From: Rhodobacter flavimaris
GTDB lineage: Bacteria; Pseudomonadota; Alphaproteobacteria; Rhodobacterales; Rhodobacteraceae
Length of the DNA: 64,000 nt
Reading direction: 5' to 3'
NCBI RefSeq assembly: GCF_021378075.1
Contig: NZ_JAJUOS010000006.1
Span: forward strand, 1 to 64,000
Below, one piece after another: positions 1-10,047 of the stretch. The notes below the pieces were generated by a model. It searched no databases. It had not been told where the DNA came from and saw nothing but the letters and a program-made list of their open reading frames with translations. How positions within the stretch are numbered: position 1 is the first letter of the stretch; every line of letters starts with the position of its first letter. Made by a program: the position numbers and the translations under genes.

Positions 1-340
1 TCGAGTTGATCACCAGGTCCGAGTTCAGATGCCCCGGCAGCGGCAGCTGCACGAGGATACCATGCACCGCCGGGCTCTTGTTCAGCCGGTCGATCAGCGC
101 CAGCAGCTCTTCTTCCGAGGTCTCGGCCGGCAGCTTGTGCTCGAAGCTGTTCATGCCGACCTCGACGGTCTGCTTGCCCTTGTTGCGCACATAGACCTCG
201 GAGGCCGGGTCTTCACCTACCAGCACCACCGCCAGACCCGGCGTGATCCCATGCACTTCCTTCAGCCGCGCAACCTGCTCGGCAACCTGCGCGCGCACAC
301 CCGCCGCAAAGGCCTTCCCGTCGATGATCATGGCGGTCAT
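1..340 (-). CDS. folD: FolD, methylenetetrahydrofolate dehydrogenase/cyclohydrolase (N-terminal part, cut by window edge)
   Basis: Reading the minus strand from ATG 340 gives a protein starting [19 protein letters not shown], with the FolD signatures [16 protein letters not shown] (conserved Tyr and catalytic Lys) and GILVQLPLP. About 113 residues are visible; the NADP-binding C-terminal half lies outside the window. FolD interconverts 5,10-methylene-THF and 10-formyl-THF in the cytosol. Its ATG overlaps the TGA of the upstream chorismate mutase gene (ATGA), so the two are probably translationally coupled and belong to one transcript with fhs. Confidence 0.93.
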   Translation of the reverse strand, partial: MTAMIIDGKAFAAGVRAQVAEQVARLKEVHGITPGLAVVLVGEDPASEVYVRNKGKQTVEVGMNSFEHKLPAETSEEELLALIDRLNKSPAVHGILVQLPLPGHLNSDLVINS

Positions 341-642
341 TGCCCGTCCCCTTTTCCCAGAACCTGTTCTTCCTGCGCGATGAAGTGCTCAATCATGTCG
401 CGCCAGAGCCGTTCCGCCAGCCCGTCGTCGACACCAGCCTCGGCAGCGCGCGCCCGCACCTTGGCCACAACGTCCTCGACCCGCTCCGGGATTCGCGCAG
501 GCAGACCCACCACCTGCTTGATCTCGGCCGCGCGGGCCACAAGCCGTGTGCGATGGGCCAGCAACGCGATCAGTTGCCGGTCCAGCGCGTCGATCTCGAC
601 GCGCAGTTCTTCCATCGTGCTGAGTGTTGCGGGCTCTTTCAT
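337..642 (-). CDS. chorismate mutase, AroQ type
   Basis: About 101 residues starting [17 protein letters not shown]. The single all-helical chorismate mutase fold is suggested by length and by the pattern LRxEIDxLDxxLIxLLAxR, then AEIK, then [10 protein letters not shown], then a C-terminal IAQEE, matching the Arg/Lys/Glu positions of AroQ enzymes. The activity would be chorismate to prephenate for Phe/Tyr synthesis. It sits between fhs and folD; its TGA overlaps the folD ATG. A longer in-frame start exists at 696, but ATG 642 fits the family length. No aromatic-pathway gene is nearby, so the physiological role is less certain than the fold. Confidence 0.8.
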   Translation of the reverse strand: MKEPATLSTMEELRVEIDALDRQLIALLAHRTRLVARAAEIKQVVGLPARIPERVEDVVAKVRARAAEAGVDDGLAERLWRDMIEHFIAQEEQVLGKGDGQ

Positions 643-705
643 GGGTGCCTCCGCTTGGGTCTCTTGCTCCCTAGCGCAGCACGCCGCCCGCCTCAACCCC
701 GTGCC

Positions 706-2373
706 TCAGAAGAGGCCTTCGATCTCACCTTCCGCATTCAGCCGGATGTTCTCTGCCGCCGGATGGCGCGGCAGGCCCGGCATGGTCATGATCTCGCCGC
801 AGATCACCACCACAAAGCCCGCGCCTGCCGACAGGCGCACCTCGCGGATGGGCAGCGTATGCCCCGAGGGAGCGCCACGCAGAGCCGGGTCCGAGCTGAA
901 CGAATATTGCGTCTTGGCCATGCAGATCGGCAGGTTCCCGTGCCCCGCCGCCTCCCATTGGCGCAGCTGATCGCGCACGGCCTTGTCGGCGATCACATCG
1001 CCCGCGTGGTAGATGCGACGCGCGATCGTGTCGATCTTGTCCCACAGGCTCATATCATCGGGGTAAAGCGGTGCGAAGGCGCTGCCACCCTCGGCCATCT
1101 GCACGACCTTACGCGCCAGATCCTCGGCGCCGGCGCCGCCCTCGGCCCAGTGGCGACACTCGATCGCCTCGCAGCCCTGCCCCGCGACATAGGCGCGCAC
1201 GGCCTCGACCTCGGCGGCGGTATCCGTCGCGAAATGGTTGATCGCGACGACGACCGGCACGCCGAAGCCCTTGGTATTGGCGATATGGCGGCCGAGGTTG
1301 GCACAGCCTTTCGTCACGGCCGCGACGTTCTCCGGGCCAAGGTTGTCCTTGGTCACGCCGCCATTCATCTTCAGCGCGCGGATCGTGGCGACGATGACAG
1401 CCGCTGCGGGTTTCAGCCCGGCCTTGCGGCACTTGATGTCAAAGAACTTCTCGGCCCCCAAGTCGGCGCCAAAGCCCGCCTCGGTCACCACGTAATCGGC
1501 CAGCCGCAGCGCCGTCGTCGTCGCCATGACCGAGTTACAGCCATGCGCGATATTGGCGAACGGACCGCCATGTACGAAGGCGGGTGTGTGTTCGAGCGTC
1601 TGCACAAGGTTGGGCTGCATCGCCTCCTTGAGCAGCACCACCATCGCCCCATCCGCACCAATATCGCGGCAAGTGATCGGGCTGCGGTCGCGGCGATAGG
1701 CCACGACCATGCGGCCAAGTCGCTCTTGCAGGTCTTCGAGATCGCGCGAGAGGCACAGGCAGGCCATGACCTCGGAGGCCACGGTGATGTCAAAGCCCGT
1801 CTGGCGCAGGAAGCCGTTCGAGACGCCGCCAAGCCCCACGACGACATCGCGCAGCGCACGGTCGTTCATGTCCATGACGCGCTTCCAAGTGACGCGGCGC
1901 TCGTCGATCTCGAGGCCGTTACCCCAGTAAATATGGTTGTCGATCATCGCCGCCAGCAGGTTATGCGCGGCGGTGATCGCGTGGAAATCGCCCGTGAAAT
2001 GGAGGTTCATATCCTCCATCGGCACGATCTGCGCATAGCCGCCACCCGCAGCCCCGCCTTTCATGCCGAAGTTCGGGCCAAGCGAGGCCTCGCGAATGCA
2101 GATCGCTGCGCGCTGGCCGATCCGCGAAAGCGCATCGCCCAGGCCGACGGTCGTCGTGGTCTTGCCCTCACCCGCAGGCGTCGGGTTGATCGCGGTCACA
2201 AGGATCAGCTTGCCCATCGGGCGATCAGAGAGGCCTGCGATGAATGCCTCGTCCACCTTGGCCTTGTCGCGGCCATAGGGGATCAGCGCCTCGGCTGGGA
2301 TCCCCAGCTTCGCACCGATCTCGGGGATCGGGCGTTTCTGCGCGGCGCGCGCAATCTCGATATCGCTCAGCAT
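706..2373 (-). CDS. fhs: formate--tetrahydrofolate ligase
   Basis: 555 residues, full length for the family. The N-terminal P-loop region [19 protein letters not shown] (near residue 64) binds ATP, and [17 protein letters not shown] is the typical following motif; the C-terminal part ends [11 protein letters not shown], also characteristic. The enzyme makes 10-formyl-THF from formate, ATP and THF. It is the first gene of a minus-strand group with the chorismate mutase and folD, which gives a route from formate to methylene-THF. Confidence 0.97.
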   Translation of the reverse strand: MLSDIEIARAAQKRPIPEIGAKLGIPAEALIPYGRDKAKVDEAFIAGLSDRPMGKLILVTAINPTPAGEGKTTTTVGLGDALSRIGQRAAICIREASLGPNFGMKGGAAGGGYAQIVPMEDMNLHFTGDFHAITAAHNLLAAMIDNHIYWGNGLEIDERRVTWKRVMDMNDRALRDVVVGLGGVSNGFLRQTGFDITVASEVMACLCLSRDLEDLQERLGRMVVAYRRDRSPITCRDIGADGAMVVLLKEAMQPNLVQTLEHTPAFVHGGPFANIAHGCNSVMATTTALRLADYVVTEAGFGADLGAEKFFDIKCRKAGLKPAAAVIVATIRALKMNGGVTKDNLGPENVAAVTKGCANLGRHIANTKGFGVPVVVAINHFATDTAAEVEAVRAYVAGQGCEAIECRHWAEGGAGAEDLARKVVQMAEGGSAFAPLYPDDMSLWDKIDTIARRIYHAGDVIADKAVRDQLRQWEAAGHGNLPICMAKTQYSFSSDPALRGAPSGHTLPIREVRLSAGAGFVVVICGEIMTMPGLPRHPAAENIRLNAEGEIEGLF

Positions 2374-2479
2374 GGCTCCTCCTCTTCCCGCGTCAGCTTA
2401 ACTGCGGAAAAATTTGGCAAAAGCCCAGAATCGACATTCCTTCGGTCGGAATGGACGCGGTCGAATGTTTCGGCCTTGA

Positions 2480-3067
2480 TCAGAGATTGTGCTCTTCCGA
2501 CCAGCGCCTTTGCGCGGGCACGAAAAGGCGCAGCGTATCGCCCAGAGCCAGAACGCCCGGGCGCTCGACCCAGGCCACGATGCCGCGCCGCCCGCTGGCC
2601 GCGGGCTTGTAGCGCGCGCCCTTGCCGGGGTGGTGGTGCTCTAGCACCTTGCCGGGAAGCACGCAGGCAAGGTTTTCCATGTCTACGACCAACGTCGCCC
2701 CATCCGGCCCTTGCAGGCGCGACGAGGGCGGCAGATGCGTCAGGTCAGGCAGCCCGCGCAACACGATAGACGCACCCACCCATTCGGGCGCGAGGCGCGG
2801 GATATGCAGCGCAAATGCCGTCTCGGCCAGTTCCTCATCCGACAGGATGGTCAGCTGGCGGGTATTCGCGATCTCGGTGCCCTTGGGGTGCAGGTCCAGC
2901 ACGCGCGAGCAGCTTGGCCGCGTCAGGCCCGAATGCGTCTCTCCCTCGGCGCCGTCGAAGCCCAGAACCAGTCTCTCAACCGGCTTCGAGGCCAGCCCGT
3001 GACCGGGCTCAACCTGACCAAGAAAGACAATCTCACCGCTGAAATGGGTCGGGCGTAGCGCGGGCAT
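2480..3067 (-). CDS. MOSC domain-containing protein
   Basis: 195 residues. FDGAEGETHSGLTRPS, the later DMENLACVLPGK and the final LRLF resemble stand-alone MOSC proteins (molybdenum cofactor sulfurase C-terminal fold), which handle sulfur or molybdenum-cofactor related substrates. The substrate is unknown. The ATG overlaps the TGA of the upstream methyltransferase gene (ATGA), so the two are likely co-translated. It is not closely similar by eye to the second MOSC protein at 60198-60953, which has the N-terminal beta-barrel type start. Confidence 0.75.
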   Translation of the reverse strand: MPALRPTHFSGEIVFLGQVEPGHGLASKPVERLVLGFDGAEGETHSGLTRPSCSRVLDLHPKGTEIANTRQLTILSDEELAETAFALHIPRLAPEWVGASIVLRGLPDLTHLPPSSRLQGPDGATLVVDMENLACVLPGKVLEHHHPGKGARYKPAASGRRGIVAWVERPGVLALGDTLRLFVPAQRRWSEEHNL

Positions 3068-3867
3068 CAGGAGGTTCTCAACGTCAGGAAGACCCGCCGG
3101 AACGGGAACAGGACCGAGCCGTCGGGCTCGGCGGGATAGGCCGCTTCCAGCGCGGCCTCGTAGCGCAGGGTGAAGGCCGCCAGTTCGGCCTCGGACAGCT
3201 TCTCGAGATAGGGGCGCATCGCGGTCGCCTCGGTGAAGCGGCGCACCGGGTGGGCATCGGGCTGCGGATCAAGGCGATGGATATAATCCGTCTGCCAGAC
3301 ATCGACCGCGCCCAGAGGCGCCAGCAGCCGCGCGTAATGCGCAGGCTCTGCCACGGGGGCGGTCCAGCCGGTAAAGTCGAAGCGGTCGGGGAACATCTCC
3401 TGCGCGAACTCCCGCAGGAAGCGATGCGAGGGCGCCCCGTATTGCCGCGGCATCTGCACCGCCAGAACCCCGCCCGGCGCGAGGAATCCGGCCAGGCGCG
3501 GGAACAGCGTGTCATGATCGGGCAGCCAGTGCAGAAGCGCGTTCGAAAAGATCAGCGCGGCGGGCTTCTTGGGTGCCCATTGCGCGACATCGGCCAAGTC
3601 GCAACGCTTGTAGGCGCCCGTCGCCGCAGCCTCGGACAGCATCGCGGGCGAGCTGTCCACGCCGACGATCTTGCGATCTGCAAAACGCGCCGCCAGCGCG
3701 GGGCCAACCGCACCCGCACCGCAACCAAGGTCGATCACCTTGCCCTTGGGCAGATCGCCCACATGCGCCAGCAGATCAAGCGCGGGGCGCAACCGCAGCC
3801 CGCGATAGCGCGCGTAGAACTCGGGGTTCCAGTCCCCACCCGTCCGGCCTGCGGTTGCCTTGGCCAT
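3067..3867 (-). CDS. class I SAM-dependent methyltransferase, trans-aconitate 2-methyltransferase-like
   Basis: 266 residues. The N-terminal DWNPEFYARYRGLRLRPALD pattern is typical of Tam-type enzymes, followed by the SAM-binding motif VIDLGCGAGAVGPAL (about residues 44-58), the acidic strand VGVDSSPAML and the post-motif ALLHWLPDH. Tam methylates trans-aconitate, an inhibitor of aconitase; the specific substrate here is inferred from family resemblance only. It is followed by an overlapping MOSC gene. Confidence 0.75.
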   Translation of the reverse strand: MAKATAGRTGGDWNPEFYARYRGLRLRPALDLLAHVGDLPKGKVIDLGCGAGAVGPALAARFADRKIVGVDSSPAMLSEAAATGAYKRCDLADVAQWAPKKPAALIFSNALLHWLPDHDTLFPRLAGFLAPGGVLAVQMPRQYGAPSHRFLREFAQEMFPDRFDFTGWTAPVAEPAHYARLLAPLGAVDVWQTDYIHRLDPQPDAHPVRRFTEATAMRPYLEKLSEAELAAFTLRYEAALEAAYPAEPDGSVLFPFRRVFLTLRTS

Positions 3868-3889
3868 TACTGCCCCCAGAAACGTAAGC

Positions 3890-3916
3890 GCCGGGGCCGC
3901 GCCTTGCGCCCCCGGC
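3890..3916 (-). terminator. possible terminator hairpin after ftsH
   Basis: On the minus strand GCCGGGG and CCCCGGC form a 7-bp stem, with an inner GCGC-AAG-GCGC stem in the loop. It lies 12 bases downstream of the ftsH stop. No U tract follows, so intrinsic termination is uncertain. Confidence 0.35.
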
Positions 3917-3927
3917 CTGTGCCGCCC

Positions 3928-5829
3928 TCAGACCGAGGGCTCAGGCGCCGTATCACCGCCCTTGGCGGGCTTGGTCTTGGGAACGGCCGTCACCGAAGGC
4001 AGGCTGCCCGTCGGCGTGTCGTCGTTGTCGTCGCCGTGGATCGCGTCGCCCGCCATGACCTTCTTGATCTCGTCGCCGGTCAGGGTCTCGTATTCCAGCA
4101 GGCCTTGGGCCAGACGCTCCCACTCGTCGATGTTTTCTTCAAGGATGCGGCGCGCCTCCTGGTAGCCCTCTTCGATCAGGCCGCGCACTTCGTCCTCGAT
4201 CAACTCCTTGGTCTTGGTCGAGACCGAGAAGCCACCGGTGTTACCCGAATAGCCCTCATGCGCCTCGGAGTAGTCGATATTGCCGACCTTGTCGGACATG
4301 CCCCACCGCATCACCATGGCGCGGGCAATGGCCGAGGCCTGCATGATATCGCCCGCCGGACCGTTGGACACGTGATCCTCGCCCCATTTCAGGATCTCGG
4401 CCGCCTTGCCCGCCATGGTCATGGCGATCTTCTGCTTGGCCTCGTCCTTGTGGTAGTTGAGCTTGTCCATCTCGGGCAGCGAGACGACCATGCCAAGTGC
4501 CTGACCGCGCGGGATGATGGTGGCCTTGTAGACCGGATCGCACTTCGGCAGCTTCATGCCGACCACGGCGTGACCGGCCTCGTGATAGGCGGTCATTTCC
4601 TTCTGCTCGGGCGTCAGCACCATCGAGCGCCGCTCGACCCCCAGCATCACCTTGTCCTTGGCGTTCTCGAAATCTTCCATCGTCACGAAGCGGCGACCCA
4701 CGCGGGCGGCCATCAGCGCAGCCTCGTTCACGAGGTTCGCAAGATCGGCACCCGAGAAGCCCGGCGTGCCGCGCGCGATCACGCGCAGATCGACGTCCGG
4801 CCCGGTCGGCACCTTGCGGGCGTGAACCGAGAGGATCTTTTCGCGGCCCTTGATGTCGGGGTTCGGCACGTGGATTTGACGGTCGAAACGGCCCGGACGC
4901 AGCAGCGCGGGGTCAAGCACATCGCGGCGGTTGGTGGCCGCAACGATGATGATGCCCTCGTTGGCCTCGAAACCGTCCATCTCGACCAGAAGCTGGTTCA
5001 GCGTCTGCTCGCGCTCGTCATTGCCGCCGCCGATGCCAACACCACGGGCGCGGCCCACGGCGTCGATCTCGTCGATGAAGACGATACAAGGCGCGTTTTT
5101 CTTGGCCTGCTCGAACATGTCGCGCACGCGGCTAGCACCGACACCTACGAACATCTCGACGAAATCAGACCCCGAGATGGTGAAGAAAGGCACACCAGCC
5201 TCGCCCGCGATGGCGCGTGCAAGCAGCGTCTTACCCGTGCCGGGCGGGCCAACCAGCAGCGCGCCTTTCGGGATCTTGCCACCAAGGCGGCTGAATTTCT
5301 GCGGATTGCGCAGGAACTCGACGATTTCCTCAAGCTCTTCCTTAGCCTCGTCGATGCCCGCCACGTCGTCAAAGGTCACGCGGCCCTGCTTTTCGGTCAG
5401 CAGTTTCGCCTTGGACTTGCCAAAGCCCATCGCGCCGCCCTTGCCGCCGCCCTGCATGCGGTTCATGAAGAACACCCACACGCCGATCAGCACGATGAAG
5501 GGCAGCCACACGCCCAGAAGCGACATGAAGCCAGACTGCTCTTGCTTGATGACGCGCACCTGGATGCCCTTGTCGATCAGGCGCTCGGCGATCTCGTCCG
5601 AGAAGGGCTTGACGGTGGTATAGGCCGAGCCATCGCCGATCTGGTAGCGCACGTCCTCGCCGTCGATCTGAACGCTCTTCACATCGCCCTTATCGACTTG
5701 CGCAATGAAGTCGGAATAGGCGACCTGCTTCGAGTTCATCGTGCTCTGGCCATCGCCAAACAGGTTGAACAGTGCCAGGATCAGCAGGAACAGCACTGCC
5801 CAGAAGGCGAGATTGCGCGCGTTGCCCAA
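3928..5829 (-). CDS. ftsH: ATP-dependent zinc metalloprotease FtsH
   Basis: 633 residues. Two N-terminal membrane segments (about 9-23 and 102-122) flank a periplasmic domain. The AAA+ module has Walker A GPPGTGKT at 194-201, Walker B FIDE at 251-254 and the second region of homology near 296-319. The zinc site is HEAGH at 416-420. FtsH degrades misfolded membrane proteins and short-lived regulators at the inner membrane. The start is a TTG: GGAGG sits 7 bases upstream, and no other start would keep the first membrane segment. It is the last gene of the tol-pal/tilS run. Confidence 0.97.
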   Translation of the reverse strand: MGNARNLAFWAVLFLLILALFNLFGDGQSTMNSKQVAYSDFIAQVDKGDVKSVQIDGEDVRYQIGDGSAYTTVKPFSDEIAERLIDKGIQVRVIKQEQSGFMSLLGVWLPFIVLIGVWVFFMNRMQGGGKGGAMGFGKSKAKLLTEKQGRVTFDDVAGIDEAKEELEEIVEFLRNPQKFSRLGGKIPKGALLVGPPGTGKTLLARAIAGEAGVPFFTISGSDFVEMFVGVGASRVRDMFEQAKKNAPCIVFIDEIDAVGRARGVGIGGGNDEREQTLNQLLVEMDGFEANEGIIIVAATNRRDVLDPALLRPGRFDRQIHVPNPDIKGREKILSVHARKVPTGPDVDLRVIARGTPGFSGADLANLVNEAALMAARVGRRFVTMEDFENAKDKVMLGVERRSMVLTPEQKEMTAYHEAGHAVVGMKLPKCDPVYKATIIPRGQALGMVVSLPEMDKLNYHKDEAKQKIAMTMAGKAAEILKWGEDHVSNGPAGDIMQASAIARAMVMRWGMSDKVGNIDYSEAHEGYSGNTGGFSVSTKTKELIEDEVRGLIEEGYQEARRILEENIDEWERLAQGLLEYETLTGDEIKKVMAGDAIHGDDNDDTPTGSLPSVTAVPKTKPAKGGDTAPEPSV

Positions 5830-5907
5830 GGGGGGACCTCCAAAGTTATTCAGGCCGCGGGCAAGCCCGTAGCCGTTGCGATGAAAATAGGGATTACGCG
5901 GGCAGGT

Positions 5908-7203
5908 TCAACGCCTGAATAGCGAAGAGTGAAAAGAGCCGCAGACAATCCGCGCTTTCCAGCCACTCTCAAGCCCAGCAACGGGCGCCGAAACCAGCGT
6001 ATCGCCCTGCCAGACAGCGGGCGAGGCCAGCAACGAGGCGCGCGGCAGCCCGCTTTCGCGCCAGTTCGGGCAGAGTTGCAGCCCCTGCGCACCAAGGGCG
6101 GCAATTTCCTGCCCCTCGACAGCCGGTCCTTCCAGCTGCCAGCGGTCCCAAGACTTACCCACAGACACGCGCAGCCCGGCCACGGCCCGCGCCTCGCGCG
6201 CGATGCGGATTTCGGTATCGCTGACCCGGATGCGGCAACCGTGCAGGGTGCGGTCAGGGCGCGCGCGCCAGCCTAGCAGGAAATCCGCGACCTTCCGGGC
6301 GCGTGGCGCGTAATCCGCGCCCGCAACCCACCGCAGCGCCGCCACGATCAGGCGCCGCTGCACCTCGTGCGGGGCGCGCTGGAAAGGCTCCGCCTCGATC
6401 AGCAGATCGCCACTGACCTCGGCCACATGGTCATTCGCGAAGTCATGCACCGCAAGAACCAGGGCACTTTCGGCCACTGCGAGGTGGCTAACGACATGGC
6501 TCAATTTCTCGGAGGTGATTCCCAGAGGGCGCAGCGCACGTAGCGCCTTGCGCGCCTTCACCCTGTCGAAACGATCGTTCTCGTTGCTCGGGTCCTCGAT
6601 CCAGCCGATCCCCTGGCGCGACAGATAGCCCCGCAGCTCATCCCGACCGACCATCAGGAACGGGCGCAGCCAAAGGACGCCCTCGGCCTCAAACCGCGCG
6701 CGCATCCCCGAGAGCCCCTCCAACCCCGCCTCGCGTGCAAGCCGCATCAGGAAGGTTTCGGCCTGATCGTCGCGCGTGTGACCAAGCGCCACCTGCGCGA
6801 TGCCGCGCGCTTGCGCCCATGCGCCAATCAACTCAAGCCGGGCGCGCCTTGCCTGATCCATCAGGTTTCCGCGGTCTTCCGGCCCTTGCCAGTGCAGGAT
6901 CGTATGGGGGATGCCCCTCTCCGCACAGAGCTGCGCAACAAAGCGGGCCTCATCCGCCGCCTCGGGGCGCAATCCGTGATCGACGGTGACCGCTTCGACC
7001 GGATGCGCGTCCGCGAGCAGCATCAGCGTCGCCATCGAATCCGAACCGCCCGAGACCGCGACCCCGATCCTTTCGGAAGAAAAACGCGGATGCGGCGTGA
7101 TCGCCGCATCCGCCCATTGGTAAAGCCAAGCATCTTCGGGCGTCATCTTCCCTGCCTCAACATCCGCGAGACGTTGGGATGCGCGCTCCTCAAACTCGCT
7201 CAC
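5908..7203 (-). CDS. tilS: tRNA(Ile)-lysidine synthase
   Basis: About 431 residues. The N-type ATP pyrophosphatase P-loop is SGGSDSM near residue 52. HTRDDQAETFLMRL and the central NENDRFDRVKAR segment match TilS. The enzyme modifies C34 of tRNA-Ile(CAU) to lysidine so that it reads AUA. The start is a GTG: GTG 7203 overlaps the cpoB stop as GTGA, and another in-frame GTG lies at 7209. The tilS-ftsH neighbourhood downstream of tol-pal is common in proteobacteria. Confidence 0.93.
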   Translation of the reverse strand: MSEFEERASQRLADVEAGKMTPEDAWLYQWADAAITPHPRFSSERIGVAVSGGSDSMATLMLLADAHPVEAVTVDHGLRPEAADEARFVAQLCAERGIPHTILHWQGPEDRGNLMDQARRARLELIGAWAQARGIAQVALGHTRDDQAETFLMRLAREAGLEGLSGMRARFEAEGVLWLRPFLMVGRDELRGYLSRQGIGWIEDPSNENDRFDRVKARKALRALRPLGITSEKLSHVVSHLAVAESALVLAVHDFANDHVAEVSGDLLIEAEPFQRAPHEVQRRLIVAALRWVAGADYAPRARKVADFLLGWRARPDRTLHGCRIRVSDTEIRIAREARAVAGLRVSVGKSWDRWQLEGPAVEGQEIAALGAQGLQLCPNWRESGLPRASLLASPAVWQGDTLVSAPVAGLESGWKARIVCGSFHSSLFRR

Positions 7204-8033
7204 TGACACCCGAAACCGGTCATCGCCGAGACCGCCTGCGCCGCAGCAGGGCTACCGGGGAAGCGGATCGGCACCTCGGCCAGCGTGGCGCAGGCCTCGA
7301 CGTTCTGGCCCAACTCGCCAAGCGAGACACCCAGACCCAGCAGGTTGTCGCCCGCACGGGGCCCGTTCGGCGCCGCCGAGAAGCCGTCAAGCCAAGCGCG
7401 CGCCGCCCCCGCCGTATCGCCCGCCTGTTTCAGCGCATCGCCGCGCAGATACATGGCGTCGGCGGTCAGCGGCCCACCCGGGTAGGATTCGGCAAAGGTC
7501 GCGAAGAGGTCAGCGGCGCCGCGAAAGTCACCCTGACCGAGCACCCCCTTGGCCCGGTCGAAATCCGCCTGTTCGTTCATCGCCAGCGAAGCACCCGCAG
7601 GCGCCGGAGTGCCCGAGGGCGCCGGTGCGGTCACCGGGTTGGCCGTAGCCCCCGCCCCGCCAAGCGGCTGCGTCTGGCCAAGCGCCGAGATATCGCAACC
7701 CGCCTCCAGTTCGCACAGCCGGAATTCCAGATCGCCGACGCGGTTCGTACCGTCGGTAACAACCCGGTTGATGCGGTTCTCCAGCTCTTCCGTGCGCGAG
7801 GTCAGCTGCGAGAGCTGCGCCTCCATCGCGTTCATGCGTTCCAGCGCGCTGGCGCCGCCCGCCTGCTGGATCCCCTGCGCGCCACCCGACACAAGCTGCG
7901 CGCGCAGCCCCTGCAGATCGCCCGACAGCTGCGCCAGTTGGGCGCGGATATCGGCCAGGGTTTGCGCATCCTGCGCATGGGCGGGCGCCATCAGCGCCAG
8001 CGCCATAGCGCCTGCCATCAGCACCCGCCGCAT
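7200..8033 (-). CDS. cpoB: CpoB (YbgF), Tol-Pal associated cell division coordinator
   Basis: 277 residues. A Sec signal peptide (MRRVLMAGAMALALMAPAHA) is followed by a coiled-coil region with regular Leu/Ala heptads (about residues 25-95), a Pro/Ala linker and C-terminal TPR-like repeats (about 150-277) including the typical DFRGAADLFATFAESYPG. CpoB links peptidoglycan synthesis with Tol-mediated outer membrane constriction in the periplasm. It lies just after pal and overlaps tilS. Confidence 0.92.
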   Translation of the reverse strand: MRRVLMAGAMALALMAPAHAQDAQTLADIRAQLAQLSGDLQGLRAQLVSGGAQGIQQAGGASALERMNAMEAQLSQLTSRTEELENRINRVVTDGTNRVGDLEFRLCELEAGCDISALGQTQPLGGAGATANPVTAPAPSGTPAPAGASLAMNEQADFDRAKGVLGQGDFRGAADLFATFAESYPGGPLTADAMYLRGDALKQAGDTAGAARAWLDGFSAAPNGPRAGDNLLGLGVSLGELGQNVEACATLAEVPIRFPGSPAAAQAVSAMTGFGCQ

Positions 8034-8036
8034 CTA

Positions 8037-8558
8037 TCAGCTCCCCGCGCCGAGCGAGATCACGGTGACCGCGCGACGGTTCTGAGCGTAGCAATCCTCG
8101 GTCGAGCAGACGGCCAGCGGACGCTCCTTGCCGTAGGAGACGGTGCGCAGGCGGTTGCCGGCAACGCCTTGCGAAATCAGGAACTCCTGCACTGCGCTGG
8201 CGCGACGCGCACCCAGTGCGAGGTTGTATTCGCGGGTGCCCTGCTCGTCGGCGTGGCCTTCGATGATCGCGGCATATTGCGGGTGGTTCACCAGCCACTG
8301 TGCCTGACCGGACAGGATGGTGCGAGCCTCGGGGTTGATCGTCGACTGATCGACCTGGAATAGAATCTTGTCGCCGATCGCCTGGTTGAAATAGGCGGGC
8401 GAGTTCGGATCGTTGATCGACCCCTGCGAGATGCCGTTGTCGCCGTACATGCCGCCCGGATCGACGACGCCGTTGCCCGCGCCGTATTTGTCGGGGTTAT
8501 TACAGGCCGCGAGGCCCAGAACTGCCAGAAGAAGCACTGCCTTGGGTGCGAAAGTCAT
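8037..8558 (-). CDS. pal: peptidoglycan-associated lipoprotein Pal
   Basis: 173 residues. The lipoprotein signal ends LGLAAC with the acylated Cys at residue 19. The OmpA-like domain contains the peptidoglycan-binding pattern EGHADEQGTREYNLALGARR. Pal anchors the outer membrane to peptidoglycan and binds TolB, whose gene is immediately upstream. The ATG is preceded by a purine-rich GGCGGTAACAT. Confidence 0.96.
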   Translation of the reverse strand: MTFAPKAVLLLAVLGLAACNNPDKYGAGNGVVDPGGMYGDNGISQGSINDPNSPAYFNQAIGDKILFQVDQSTINPEARTILSGQAQWLVNHPQYAAIIEGHADEQGTREYNLALGARRASAVQEFLISQGVAGNRLRTVSYGKERPLAVCSTEDCYAQNRRAVTVISLGAGS

Positions 8559-8620
8559 ATGTTACCGCCTTTGGTTTGCCCGTTTCGGGCGATGTTATCA
8601 GGTTCGTTGAGCCTTGTGAA

Positions 8621-9940
8621 TCAGGGCAGAAGGGGCGACCAGGCCGGGTCCGATGCTGCGCCGACGCCGTCGACCTTCTTGAGGTTCCGCCCCGAGATAT
8701 CCACCGAGAAAAGCTGCGCGCCACCCGCGGCGCCGGGGCTTTCGCGGGTGAACATGATCACGCGGCCATTGGGCGACCAGGTCGGGCCCTCGTCGAGGAA
8801 CGAGGCCGTGAGCAGTCGCTCTTCCGAGCCGTCGGTGCGCATCACGCCGATGTGGAAGCGGCCCGCGTGCTGCTTGGTAAACGCGATCAGATCGCCGCGC
8901 GGGCTCCAGACCGGGGTGCCATAGCGCCCCTCGCCGAACGAGATCCGCGTGGGCTCACCGCCGCCTGCCGACATGATGTAAAGCTGCTGCGTGCCCGAAC
9001 GGTCACTCTCAAACACGATGCGCGAACCATCGGGGCTATAGGAGGGCGCGGTCTCGATCGCGGGGCTATTGGTCAGTCGCGAGGGCGATCCGCCGCTGAC
9101 GCCCATGGTCCACAGGTCGGTATTACCGCCCTGCTCCATCGAATAGACGATCGAACCGCCATCGGGCGAGAAACGCGGCGCGAAGGTCATCGTGCCGGGG
9201 ATCTCGGGCAGCAGCGTGGCCGCGACGTTGCGGGTGTCGAGCATCTTGATGCGCGGGAAGCCGGTCTCGAAAGTGGTATACAGCACGCGTCCGCCATCGG
9301 GCGAGAAGCGCGGCGCGAGCACGATGGTGCTCGAATCCGTCAGGTATTGGATATTCGCGCCATCGTAATCGGCCACGGCCAGCCGCTTTTGGCGCGCATC
9401 CTTGGGGCCGGTTTCCGAAACGAACACGACGCGGCTATCGAAATAGCCGCTCTCGCCGGTCACGCGGCTGTAGATCACGTCGGCGACCTTATGCGCCAGG
9501 CGCCGCCAGCTGGCGGGCGAGGCCGCCAGTTGCTGGCCATCGCCCAGTTGCTGGCCGGAATAGATATCGAACAGGCGGAACTTGACCACGACCTTGCCGC
9601 CCTGCATCGACACGCCGCCGACGATCAGCGCCTGCGCGTTGATCGCCTGCCAGTCGGGGTAGCTCACCGGCATGTCGAAGGCACCGAAACGCTGGATATG
9701 CGCGCTCTCGGGGATTTCGCGGAACAGACCCGTGCCGCTCAGGTCGGCGGCGATCACGCGCGTGATGTCATTGGCCATCTGGCCCGCGTCGCCGGTCTCG
9801 GCGACGAAGGTCGGCAGCGCATAGGGCAGCGGCTCGATCACGCCATCGGTGATCTCGATCCGCAGCGGCCCCTGCTGGGCCTGCGCCATCGCGGGGCCGA
9901 TCATCAGCGCGGCCAGCGCCGCAAGTGCAATCCGCATCAT
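8621..9940 (-). CDS. tolB: Tol-Pal system protein TolB
   Basis: About 439 residues. A signal peptide ([21 protein letters not shown]) precedes an N-terminal TolB domain and a series of WD40-like repeats with recurrent SPDG motifs ([27 protein letters not shown]). TolB is periplasmic and binds Pal. I chose ATG 9940 because GAGG lies 10 bases upstream; ATG 9949 and ATG 9937 are alternatives. It follows tolA after about 100 bases. Confidence 0.95.
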   Translation of the reverse strand: MMRIALAALAALMIGPAMAQAQQGPLRIEITDGVIEPLPYALPTFVAETGDAGQMANDITRVIAADLSGTGLFREIPESAHIQRFGAFDMPVSYPDWQAINAQALIVGGVSMQGGKVVVKFRLFDIYSGQQLGDGQQLAASPASWRRLAHKVADVIYSRVTGESGYFDSRVVFVSETGPKDARQKRLAVADYDGANIQYLTDSSTIVLAPRFSPDGGRVLYTTFETGFPRIKMLDTRNVAATLLPEIPGTMTFAPRFSPDGGSIVYSMEQGGNTDLWTMGVSGGSPSRLTNSPAIETAPSYSPDGSRIVFESDRSGTQQLYIMSAGGGEPTRISFGEGRYGTPVWSPRGDLIAFTKQHAGRFHIGVMRTDGSEERLLTASFLDEGPTWSPNGRVIMFTRESPGAAGGAQLFSVDISGRNLKKVDGVGAASDPAWSPLLP

Positions 9941-10047
9941 ACTCGCCATTCCTCGTTCGGGCCTTGGCCCCTTGTAACCTGTTTCTGCATCGCGGCGCAT
10001 CACATCCGCCTGAGCGGCCGCGAAAATCTGCCCAAAAGACGCTGTGA

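Noticed and set aside
340..2769. 809-codon open frame on the plus strand opposite fhs
   Set aside because: It mirrors fhs and neighbours codon by codon. High GC at third positions keeps the antisense frame open, and the product matches no family.
3250..5922. 890-codon open frame opposite ftsH
   Set aside because: It is the antisense shadow of ftsH and the methyltransferase gene; its product is His/Arg-rich low complexity.
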